A DNA stretch of 64,000 nt from Chondrosia reniformis (lineage: Eukaryota; Porifera; Demospongiae; Chondrillida; Chondrillidae): contig OX359198.1 in NCBI GenBank assembly GCA_947172415.1, positions 6,417,401-6,481,400 on the forward strand, read 5' to 3'. The first letter of the stretch is position 1. Each line of letters opens with the position of its first letter. Made by a program: the position numbers and the translations under genes. The notes beneath the pieces were generated by a model. The model searched no databases, was not told the DNA's origin, and saw nothing but the letters and a program-made list of their open reading frames with translations. Below are positions 34,405-46,400 of this stretch, piece by piece.

Positions 34405-37400
34405 TTACTGGGGTGAGTGCTGTGGTTGGGGAGGAATGTTATCTCGAGGAATATCTTCAGCCAATCTTAAATTGAACATGAGCAATCTTAAAAAAACATT
34501 AGCAATCTCCGGATCAGTTTCTAATGTCAAGCTGTAGAACTCTTCTTCTTCGAGACTCTCTGTACTGTTCTCTTCTTCTCGTTTGATTAAGTTATTTGCA
34601 ATTGGTTTAAACATTTTTATATAATTATTACAGAGATGAACTAGAGATTTAGCAGCTTCAACTATCTCTGTTCTGGTAGCCTTCAAATGCGATTCGGTGA
34701 TAAGCTTGGCTAGTTCCTCCTCTGAAGCCTCAATTCTACCCTAAACAACAAATAAATTTGATTTAAGAGGACAGAAATTTTTCAATCTAATTTGATATGA
34801 TAAAGGATTCCTTCCACTGAATTGGGTAAAGGTTTATATTGAGCATCTAAAGAGAAAGTTTTGGTCTTCTTCAGCACCTGTGTTCATTAGACACTCAAAA
34901 AGTCCGGAAGTCTCAAAGATATTTCACTGTTATGACCATGAAAGTAACGACCACCAGAAAATTAGTACACAGATGTACATATTTGGTCACTGGTCTGGCT
35001 TAATATCTTCCAGTGGTTGTCATATGCAAGTAAGTACTTACGTACATGTAAGTAAAGATTTCCTACCTGCATGGTACTGTGTTCCTCCATACAAGATCTG
35101 GATTGGTCGCCCTGATCTAGAAAGAATGTAAGAGCGTAGGATGCTGCAAGAATAGGTCTCGTTCTAATCAGAACACCCATAACCAAGTAAAGAAAGTTGT
35201 CATCCGTCTGCAGCTGGGAGGTGTTTGTGTCAACATAGCAGCCTGTTGCCTTGGCTACTTTAGACACTAGACAAAGTAGTTTAAGACAAATGCATGAGAC
35301 ACACTAATCATTGAACATACAAGCTATGAATATATTTAGGATAATGTGCACTGTGCTCAGAAAACTAGAACTTGGATGAAGATATGTACGTAACTCTTCA
35401 ATGAGTTTCCTCCATCTGCTAATATTGGACAGTGACGAAGACTAACCTCTGGAGTCTAACACTGAAACCAATTTAGCCATTTCCTTTGTCTTCTTCTGAG
35501 ATTTAGCCAAATGATTCCTTTCCAACTGTGAATATACATACATACATATGTTGCAGTGTATGTGTATGTTTGTAACTGTATTATTTATATACGTAATATA
35601 GCAGTATTGACTAGGGACAATGTATACGTAGGTATATAGGTAAATTCCTATTCAATGTATTTGTGTACTACAGGCAGACATATTGTTACAAGCATACGTA
35701 TCTAATGCAACCCACTGCCATGCTCTCCAAATGACTGTTAAACTTTTTGTGCAACATGTCAAATTTTCTCTTTCTGGCTTTCTTGAGGTCATCTGTGATC
35801 TCTTCGGCCTTCTTTTCCTAACATTTAGAGCAATCATATAACAACCAATCACATAGGCATTCCTGGTAACATAGCAACAGAATACAAACTTGTTCTTTCT
35901 GCATTTCAGATAACCTCTGATTGGCTGCCATAATCTCTGTAACTCTGTTACACCTATCAGATATTCATATTACAGCAGTTTGCGCAAACATGTAAGTGGT
36001 AATATGTCTGCAATTTAAAATTTGAGCAATTAAACACAACTCACTGGAAATATCCTCCAGTGCTTCTGTTATGCTTGTTCCATGGATCTAGACAGGTCCA
36101 GCAGAACTCATGTGCACACTACAGGCAGTAGACAGACAAGGTAATGAGGACCATATGCACATGGAGGAAGCTTGATGAGAATTTCACACTTGATTACCTT
36201 GACGCAAGTCATATGATTGCAGCCAAAGTTCTTCTGTATAGGAATTCTGTAGAACACATACAACCACCTTACATTTCCAACACACACACACACTCTCTCT
36301 CTCCACACCCAAACAAAAGGATCATTTGATACAACTGCAAAACATATATTTTTGGGTAAAAGGTGATTAATTAGCTCATTTGATGTGGCTTTACCTGCAT
36401 TTAGGGCAAGGTTTAGTGTTCTCTGCTATCCAATAGAGGCCATTAGCCTCCGCCTTCATGGTCTTAGTGAGACTCACTTCACCTAATTTGGCATAATTGA
36501 GATTGTACTACACTGCACAGGCAAGGAACACAGGACAAGACAAACCATCTTGAATCTCCTCAATTACTGATAGCCACTCCTTCCAGAGCTCACAAGGCAG
36601 TGGTTCATGCCCTGGTTCCTCGTGACACAACCTAACAATAAAATCAGTTACTGTCTCATGTTGCCAGGCAACACAACTACAATGAGAGGACTCACCAACA
36701 AAAGGTGTGACCATCCTCGCACTCCACATTCACCTCGGCTGTAACAGCCACACAAGTTCCAGGCGGTAGAGCGACCACCTTACCACACCCCTGGTAAGGG
36801 CACCACTTAGTGTTGTTACTGCCATCCACATACGCCTGAAGGCCAAATCTCTTATACTTCTCTTTCATGTCATCTGGGAGACCTTTCTCAACCACATTCT
36901 AGCATACAACACATGCATGAAAAATCTAAAAAAATCTGGCTCATGCATGTATACCTAATGGCATTCTAACTGTACGTACATATTATGCATTAGAAATATT
37001 GGCTCTTCTAAATAAAATAAAAAATCATTGGATTACAAGTTTACTTACTGGTGGGATGAGATTGGAGCAGCTTTGTCCCGGACACTTGAGCTGTGTTTTA
37101 CCGTCCTTGACTGAAGTCCCCACGAACCTTAAGTGGATCAGCAAACCATTGCATCATACAGACAACAATGACACTGAAGTTAGTATACTTACTCCGATAA
37201 ACAGCTTGAGCAAAAACAATGCTCACAACGTAACCCTCTCACTCTGTATTCATTAGTGCATTCCAACAAGCAAATCTCACACTACAGTAACACCAAGGTG
37301 TGATGATAACTAAACCACAACTGTTCTGTATATACCATAAATAGAAAAAGTGAAAAGTAGCCATTGCTAGTAATTGAATCCATTGCCTTATCCACCAATC

Positions 37401-40400
37401 AGCAGCTTAACTACTGCTACCATGGTGATCCTATCTGTACTCAATATATATTGTACTACTTTGCAGCCATAAAATAAGCTATTGGAAGCTACCTACCTCA
37501 AAAAAGTCTTTTCCGAACGAAAGAGTCGGGTTGCGTACCTTCTGTATATGATTATTGTTTGCTATGTATGAATAAATAAACCTGCTTTGCTAAGCATATT
37601 TCAACTACTCTTTGTGAATAAAATTATTGAGCTACACATTAATTAATAATGTTACATAAGTAAGTTAATACTGTCATCATAGTATGTCTTAGGGTAACCT
37701 CCCAACTAGACTTAGACCTATTATGCTGGTATAAGGTCTATAGTGATCTTATTAGACAATATCTCAACTTTCAAAGTTCAAAATTATTGCTGCAAAACTT
37801 ACCCGTCAGTAAACCTTCTATGCCTGCCTCCTTCAAAGCCTTAACTTTATCTTCCTTCCACGCTTCCTTTACAAACTCCTCCGACCAATCTATCATTTAA
37901 TTGAGGAATTAGATGAGTTTTGTATATATGAAGAACATTCTGTAAAGAAGTGTATTTAACTTGATTCAGTGAAACAGTTTTTCTACTAATTAAAATTTGC
38001 CAAATGTAATTTAACAATCATAGAATAAGGATTCCTTCTAACTGCGTCAAACCTATCTTTGGGATGGTATATCCTTTGACTTTTTGAACATTAAAAAAGG
38101 CAGTTTGGTTTCGTTTATTAGTCAAACATTTCGATCCTGGGGATCTTCTTCAGTGACTGATCGCTCAAAAAGTCAAAGGATGTACCATCCCAAAAGTAAT
38201 ATAACAATTTTGGACATTTATTGGACTGGCATCCTTTTCTAATAGAGACCCACTAGATATGAGTTTAAAATTCCACTAACTATTGTGTATGAGCAGGGCT
38301 TCTGCTTCGAAATTCTGGATATTTAGTTCTTTTCCAAGCGATTCAATCATATCCATTTGAAGCCTTCTCAAATCTTCACTGTTACTATCCATTGTAAGTG
38401 TTCTTGCCCGAAAACTTAATTCTGAATCATCCATACTTTTTTCTGTTGAATTCACAAACACCATTTTAGACTCCATCAGCTTCAGAATTATAATCTGTTT
38501 TCCCTCTTCAGCAAGATCTGAAGGTGTCTTTCCAAACACATTTTTAGCAAACAAATCAGATCCATGAGCCAACAGTAACTGTGTACGTGAGATATACATG
38601 AGATGTACATGGGATGTACATGGGATGTACATGCATGAGACATACATACATGGGATGTACATGGGATGTACATGCATGAGACATACATACATGGGATGTA
38701 CATGAGACGTACATGAGATATACATGGGATGTACATGGGATGTACATGAGATATACATGGGATGTACATGGGATGTACATGGGATGTACATGGGATGTAC
38801 ATGGGATGTACATGGGATGTACATGGGATGTACATGGGATGTACATGGGATGTACATGGGATGTACATGGGATGTACATGGGATGTACATGGAGCAAAGG
38901 AAAAAGAGAAGACTCCTGTATCCTCATCCCAAGCTCTCACAGTTTAATTTATTACAGAGTAGGTATATATAGCATGTAGGAAAAGAGTGTATTAAGATTA
39001 TTCATAATATGTGTATTAGACACAGAATGTTCGAAACTTAAATCGTTAGAATAGTAATTACCTCAACACAGCCAAAGAGGCCTGAGACTGCTGCAATGTG
39101 TAATGGAGTATTCTTCTCCTGGACAACAAAAATAACACAAAACCAACAAAATAAACAGTATTTGCATGAGATAGTAGTTTGCTGATTCTGTCTTTTATTC
39201 AATTTCAGTTCCATCTAATATAAATCAATTGTTATAGAAACTTTTGAATTCAAGATATCAAACTGGATTCAATATCAGGAAAATGGCTATTTAATAAATA
39301 TGACTAATTATGCGCATAGAATTTCCTATTAATAGGACAGTTAACTAATTATAGACAAAGCTTCAGAGTGTACACATTCCAGCCAAATACAGTGTGTACT
39401 GGTACATCTAAAATCAACCTTTAAAACCTTCCTATCCCGGCAGCCTCTAGTTAGAATCAAGTATTTTCATCTACAATAGTAAATCTTAAATCTGTGAAAA
39501 TTGACATAGGTTTTCTGGAGCATTTCAGAAAAGCACCATAGCAACTTTGAGCACAATTGGTCAACCCTTTACAGTGGCACATTAAGTCACAAAGTTAATA
39601 AAGTTGCAGAGGTAAGCAGAGAACTGGCAAACTAGTAATTCACCTTTCAAAACCAAAATAATTAACCTAAAAGTCAAGCCAGACATAATCAGAGAGTACG
39701 GTAGTACTCTCTATGTAGGGATGGTACGGGTTGTTTCGTTTTCCCCATACATTGGTATAAGAGCGAAATTCCGAATTAGGCTGAAAATCGCCAAAACGAG
39801 ACTATGTAGAGTTGAATATAGAACAAACATGCTATAAATTGGCCTTGAAGGCAAGCGACCGTGTATCGTTGGCAAACGAACGAACTTTGAAATCTCCCAT
39901 TTTCGTTTTCTTCTTCTTCATCTTCTTCATCTTCTTCGCCCGCTGTAACTAAAAAACGAAATAAGCCTTCGGACTACTTCTTAATCGAAATTACTCTAAA
40001 TTTTCCGAGCTGTATTCTTTTGTAGAAGCGAGAGCGATAACGCTATTATTGAGTATGACAGTTTTCATGGCTCAAGAGTCAAGACCTCAATAAATTCGCC
40101 ATTTTAATGACGTCATAATCAGTCGAACATTGCAAAACCAAAGTGGTTTAAAATACAACGAATTCCTAGCTTATGTTCCATAAAAAGTACAGAAACTAGA
40201 GAACAATAAAAATTTTCTACAAAAATAGTGAAGATGTAGGGATGGCACAAAAAGCATAGAAACAAGAAAGGGATGTTACACAGTGAAGCATTAGCTATGC
40301 ATGAATCCTACAAGCAAGGGTGTTGTATGATTCGTGCATATATAGCTAATACTTCACTGTGTAACATCCCTTTCTTGTTTCTATGCTTTTTGTGCCATCC

Positions 40401-41252
40401 CTACATCTTCACTATTTTTGTAGAAAATTTTTATTGTTCTCTAGTAATAATAATACTAATACTACTATGTATGAGACACATATTCAATAGGCTACGAATC
40501 AATATTATATACAAAAAGTCATTATTGAAAAAAACATTCCCTTATGTGTATTAGGCAAAGGAGTTCCTATTAGAGAGATACTGATACTCAGTTTACTACT
40601 TATGACACTTGCGCTAGTGACTATTCAGTTTTGTCTCATAAACCAATATCTGACTGTTCAATCTACTGATAGCTCACTACTTAGTCACTAGAGTAAGAGT
40701 GTCATAAGTAGTACTAGATATTGGCTTATAAGATGCATACAATACCTTATCCTGGAGACTGACAGCGGGATGGTACCTCCAACTGCGCTCTATCATATCC
40801 CGTAAATCCGCTCCTCCTTCGCCTTTACCGTGGGTATTTGAAACATTATTAGAACTACCAGAGGGCAACGGATGGTCAAGTAAAATATGCAGTAGCTCCT
40901 TTCGCTTCTTGTCCACTCTCTGGCTGGCCCTTTTCGACGAACAGGCGACGTGAAAGGCAGATTGTCCCCGTCCATTGGACAAGAAGGGGTTTCCTTTACA
41001 TCTTAGACATTCGTCCAAGAATAGCTTGTGCTCGTATCGCACGGCATAGTGCAGCGGCGTGTCTCTGAACTCGCTTTGGGGCATATGTTTGTTGGGGTTG
41101 AAGGTTCGAGCTAAATCGGCGGAAATATCTGATTCCGAAGAATGCATCTTTCGCAATATTTCCACTTCTCCAGGAAGAGAGCCCCCATGCACCTGATCGC
41201 TGCTCTGAAGAGTACAAAGAAAGTCAAAAAACTTGGACTCTGACGATCCCAT
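34405..41252 (-). CDS. ANKIB1: Ankyrin-repeat RBR E3 ubiquitin ligase (ANKIB1-like)
   Basis: About fifteen exons. The start at 41252 gives MGSSESKFFDFLCTLQSSDQ. Ankyrin repeats follow (FRDTPLHYAVRYEHKLFLDE; KNTPLHIAAVSGLFGCVE at 39115-39063; LLLAHGSDLFAKNVFGKTPS at 38580), then a UBA-like segment (ALLIHNSDWSEEFVKEAWK). RING1 lies at 37275-37190 (CEICLLECTNEYRVRGLRCE HCFCSSC). The IBR region is near 36890-36690 (TKWCPYQGCGKVV, CEDGHTFCW). RING2 spans 36420-36060 (TKPCPKCR, IPIQKNFGCNHMTCVK). A coiled-coil region and helical Ariadne-like tail run to the stop. RBR ligases take ubiquitin onto a RING2 cysteine before transfer. The catalytic RING2 cysteine (GCNHMTC) is present. The UIM-bearing tail of vertebrate ANKIB1 seems absent. 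Confidence 0.92.
38024..38203. mobile_element. Fold-back element, family F1
   Basis: Arms AAGTCAAAGGATGTACCATC and ATCTTTGGGATGGTATATCC are inverted. The complementary strand of the centre reads CTGAAGAAGATCCCCAGGAT plus CGAAATG. The flank GAATAAGGATTCCTTCTAAC is also present at 22858-22877, so both elements belong to one family. Confidence 0.8.
38588..38890. repeat. 11-bp minisatellite abutting an acceptor in the RBR ligase
   Basis: Tandem ACATGGGATGT units with ATGAGATAT and ATGCATGAGAC variants. On the minus strand the array ends within about 15 bp of the acceptor of the LLLAHGSDLF exon (GTACACAG|TTACTG). Tryptophan- or His-rich open frames are artefacts. Confidence 0.92.
38893..39012 (-). 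repeat. Dispersed R1 repeat copy beside the 11-bp minisatellite
   Basis: Contains GACTCCTGTATCCTCATCCC, AAGCTCTCACAG and AGCATGTAGGAAAAG. It directly follows the last minisatellite unit. Confidence 0.7.
40196..40443. mobile_element. Large palindromic (fold-back) element in RBR ligase intron 1
   Basis: Two near-perfect inverted arms of about 115 bp (ACTAGAGAACAATAAAAATT ... AAGGGATGTTACACAGTGAA) around a short spacer that is itself partly self-complementary. No coding potential. A short related stretch (GTAGGGATGG) recurs at 39716. Confidence 0.85.
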
Positions 41253-41421
41253 GGCTTAGGCGTAGTTGAGGGAGAGTCCCAATCTCCACATCACGTGCTG
41301 TAGCATGTGACACATAGTCGACGTAATATGACGTCATCTATTGATTCTTTTCTATATACCAATATGATATGCAGTAACACATTTAGCTATAGTCTATATT
41401 TGTCATTTTCACGCCTCTTAA

Positions 41422-43396
41422 TTAGCAAGCTTTCTCGATGCCATCCAGAACACCAGAATATTGAGTGCAGGAGTAGATTACACCACCAGCTGGTCCTATT
41501 ATAATATCCCTTTGAGCATCAAAGTGGCCTGCTAGGAGGTAGTTGCTGCCTGGACTCAGCCTAATGCTGTTACATCCTAGCACTGGAGTGACAAAGAGGT
41601 TGAGCACTTCCTCTGCAAAGATGACACCCTTATACGCCTTCCTGACCATCACATTGAATCCTAGAGATCCTCCCTTCTCCATAATAGGCTGTCTTACTGA
41701 CACTAAAGCAACTACAATTATAACAAAACACTAATGGACACAGATTTTAGTATTGACTGAAGTAAAGTATAGTATACAGTATACTACAAATAACTACATA
41801 TTACTCATGAGTAATCAAAGACCCCATTTTCCTATAGACTATGACTTTCACCAGTATAAGACCTATAGAGAACTAAACATAGTTAGAACTTTGGATATGG
41901 ATACAGTCTTCTCTTTACTCTTCTGCTCAACTGGACCAGACAGCCATGGTCCCCATGCATGAAATGGATATAATACAGTTGAAATGAGTAATCTCTCTAT
42001 CATCCAGAAGTTTGTTAAGATGCATGCATGCATATATGTAAAGACACTAAATATGCCAACTCTTACCAATACTACGTCGACAGATCATATCTGCAGAAAT
42101 GTCAGCATCAAAGCAAGTGGCATTATCATTTTTGGAAGGTGGAGCTATAATAGAAGAAGAACACATCCTTATCATAGTTAAATATAAGATTTTGGATATA
42201 TATGACAGGAAAATTAGTGAAATTTTACTTTTTTGACAAGCTGACTCACGTGCAGTGGAGCGAGCATCATTTACATAAACAATGACCCGAGACAATTCTT
42301 TAGACACTCTAACAAGCTGTGATTTCTTATTGAGTTCAGGAAACCGGACATTGATTAACCTCAATCTGAAGAATGCTACTTTTTTAAGTGACTCCTTGTA
42401 AGGTAACACTATAACAGGCAAAATACTCATAGTAGCACCTTCTTTGAAAAACACCTCAAAGATGCCTCCTTGAAAATGAATTCCAGCTTCATGAAAAAAG
42501 GAAGACAGTGCAGTCATATATTGTATGCACGACTTGTATACGTATATACAGAGTATAGAGATACAGAATATTATATGACTAACATATAAGAGATCCACTG
42601 GATACTATAACTTGTACATACATATCTTCAGGAGCTGGTGCTGACAACATTAAAGTGACCCAGTGAACCCTTCTACCCTTTGAGAAGTTATAGCTGGATT
42701 GTGCAAACTGCACATAAACAACTGAAAAAAGATAAAGTAAATCAGAGAAGTAGCTATTGATCTATACTTCCAGACATATACTCATTCTAGAAATTATAAA
42801 ATATATATACGTATATACGTACGTATATATATTTAATATACAGTGCTAGTAGCAACTACTGCATAAGGGAAAAGCTGTATTGATCAGAGATACATACTTT
42901 ATTTATATGATATATGTACATATAATGACCACTAACATCCATCATCATTTTTGACGTGAACTTTAGCCTCAGAGATGCCTGGAAACTGGACTTTTGGATC
43001 AGTTGACTCGAGGGACAGAGTGACATTTCTGTCTGGTCCAACCTCTTCATTGTCACTTATTCCGAGAAAGATGCAAGCAGACTCTTCACCGGCCGAAAAG
43101 GTCACATTGCATTGTGTTCCCCCAACACATGGCTGAGGATCATTGCAGGGACAAGCAATAGTACCTACATATAGCATCAACATTATATTATGTATATACA
43201 TACGTATGTACATAAAATGAGGATTGGGCTTTGACTTTGTAAATGTAGCTGAAACATGTTTTGACAGTTCAAAAAGTCTACATAAGTAGTCGAATGTAAC
43301 TGATCATTGTTGCTTTTTGAGATGATAATTGACAATACGTTGAATAGAGTGGACATGTTTTATTGGTATCTTATAATTATTTAGAGAATTACCATC

Positions 43397-43465
<69 letters not shown>

Positions 43466-46400
43466 ATTATTTATATTAGATTACCTTAGTATATTGTAAC
43501 TTGCACTGTATATATAGTTATAATACTCATGTACAAATTTCATACTCTCGTGTCTCATGTCGTATTGACCACTTGTATTAGTATATTGTTATTGACACCT
43601 ACCATTATGAGTCTCTACTTTGTCACCTACATAATAACAGAAAAGAAAAATCAATGTAATTGATTTTAGGCATACAATATTTAATAGTTGCATGCATTAC
43701 ATGTTTCTCAAAATATACCTGCAACTCAGCAGGTATACATACTATGTATATATAAAACATCCACTATATATACAGTATAATTTATACACTTTCGTATTAT
43801 TTACTTACTGTATATACGTATATGTGTGTACTATGCATATAAAAATTCACTGATATTTATACCCTTTTATTGTACATACTTTCTGACAATGGTTCACTCA
43901 AAGCTAACTGAAGGAAAAAATCTCTCTCCAGATTCCCACTGGCTTTCAGAACCACATATATACCACCGGAAGCTTCAGTTGTTGTGTAAGAATCAAATTC
44001 AAAAGTTACTCCCGCTATATGAAGGTATAGGATAAACTGACACATAATTAAAGGGTTTGACCTACAGTACACAAATTGCAAACTGACCAGGGCAATCTTC
44101 CTTTTTGATACATATTCCTTCATGAAGAGTGTAACCTTTATCAGAGTCACAGAAGCATCCATCAACACATGGACCAAAGGTTGGATATGGTTGCAAGCAT
44201 GTTCCCTCTACTACAGGTCCACAGATTGAATATTTCTGGCCAACTTCACATTGAGGTACTGCAGTTATATTAAGAGACACTAAATAATGATTTTACTAAA
44301 CCTAGCCTAGTAATCATGCATGAATTTCATGCGGTAATTACACATACAGCATTCTTTTGGGAATTTCTCCTCTGGTGTTTCAAAGCCTAGCTGGTGACAT
44401 CGTCCTAAATATTCAAAAACAGAATCACAAGCTATCTCCACATTAATACTCCCATCAACTTCTTCAGCAGCACAGTAATCAAAGACACAAGTATTGATGA
44501 ACTCCAACGGACTGAGAGGTTTCATGCAACCCGAATCTCTTCCAATTTTAGTCAGGACTGCACAGAATTCCTCTCCCCTCTTCTTTCTTGACCCCTCGCA
44601 AGGAGCTGGTGTAGCTTGCTCCACATTACAATCATCAGCCTCTGACAGCTCATAATTGGCCCATGATATTCCAAAGGCAGCCACATTTGTCGTGACAGTC
44701 TGGGTTCCATTAGGTCCTAATATGGCAAAGTCATCATTGGGATTGTCATTGAAGTTTCCACAGAGACCGCACATTCTTCCAATAAAGACATCAGGTACTG
44801 TGACACCAACTCTAGTGTAACCATCATAAGTAACAGTAACAGGAATAGTAGTCAACTCATCATCATCAGGAAACATGTGTGGTATCTGAATGACTATGGT
44901 GTGACCTGCACCATGGGCAGTCACTTGGAATATATGGACAGGCAGTTCTGTTGGGACAGATATAAGCTGTGATCGTCTAAGTTCTATGCTATAGTTTTCT
45001 CCATAGGCTTCAACTTCAATGACTATTCCATGGATGCATGTGACAGTACTACCGCATCTATACTGGTCACTGTATATGGCAAAGGTTTCTCCAAAGCAGT
45101 CCTTGGCAAAGGTGTAGAAACACACTCCCTGGAAGTGGTGCACTGCTCCATCAAAGGTGTAATAATGTGGGTCCCCACTGGCAGTACATGTCCTTGTTTC
45201 AGTCTGTTTTGGTATATCAACAAATCCTAGGTAAAGTAAGGTGAATATAGTGGAACCATTCTGGAAATTTTGAAAGCTGAAACTTGTAAGTCAAGGAAAG
45301 ACATTACCTATATGCCTAGTCTCACCTCCGCATTCTTCAGGTTTTTTACATGTCTCTGAATCCTTATCCAGGAAGAAGCCATCTGGACAGAAGCATCCAG
45401 CAACACAGGGCTCCCTCAAACCAACCTGATCCTTACATGTTGGAGGCACCCTTGGTCCACACACTTTGTACACCCGTCCCACAGGACAGTCAGGCACTGA
45501 AGTGGCATAATGTACATGAGATGACCTATAACATGCTAATTAGCAATCCTACTAAGTGCTACAAATTGATAAATGTAGGTGTGAAAGGTCTGGTGTGTAG
45601 TACTAAATGTAATTAGTAGGGCTTAGGTTGCACAGCCTAACTTAATTTGTAGACCAGGGAAGACTGTCATTGTTGCTAGATATAAAAACTTCTGTATACT
45701 GTTGAAATGTTATCAAAGGAAAGTTTATGTTTGAAGTGTAAATTGTATGTCCTCTGCAAACCATATTATATATATATACAAACACAATAAGGCTACAATG
45801 TATGTGCAGTTTAATGTGTAATTAATGTACTAGTGTATGCCTGCAAGCTAATGCTAAATACTTACAGCATTTTGAAGGAGGGGGTCCAATGGTAACATTA
45901 TAAGCTTGACATCTCTCAGCATAATTGAGAATGGTCCCACAGCCACAAGTGTCGGTTTCACAGACACAAGAATCAAGAACACAATCTGTATGGACTCTAT
46001 CAGGACTAATGATATCATGACAAGAGGCATATGAACCATCCTCATCCAAAAGGACAGCACAGAAGGATTCAGCTCTTGTTTTGTCTTCTTCCCCACATGG
46101 TTCCGGTTCCATTGGCGTCTGAGGTCTGCAGTCATCATCATGTATGCCAAAGTCACTAGCATTCACACGATAGTCCAACTCAAATTCAAGTAAGCCTGCT
46201 GTTTCACCATTTTGAAGCATAAATTCATTGTTAGTGTCTCCGTCATAATTGCCAAGCAACCCACACATGCTATTTTTGTAGGTGCTTGGAACCGTTACTG
46301 ATAGATAATACCGACTATAACTAATGCTGACATCATAATCATACAAGATAACTGTGTGAGATCCAGAACTTGAAATGACCCGCATTGTGGATTCTGGAGG

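Noticed and set aside
40273-40554. 93-residue hydrophobic open frame
   Set aside because: It reads through the fold-back element and AT-rich intron sequence of the RBR ligase; no start context or domain.
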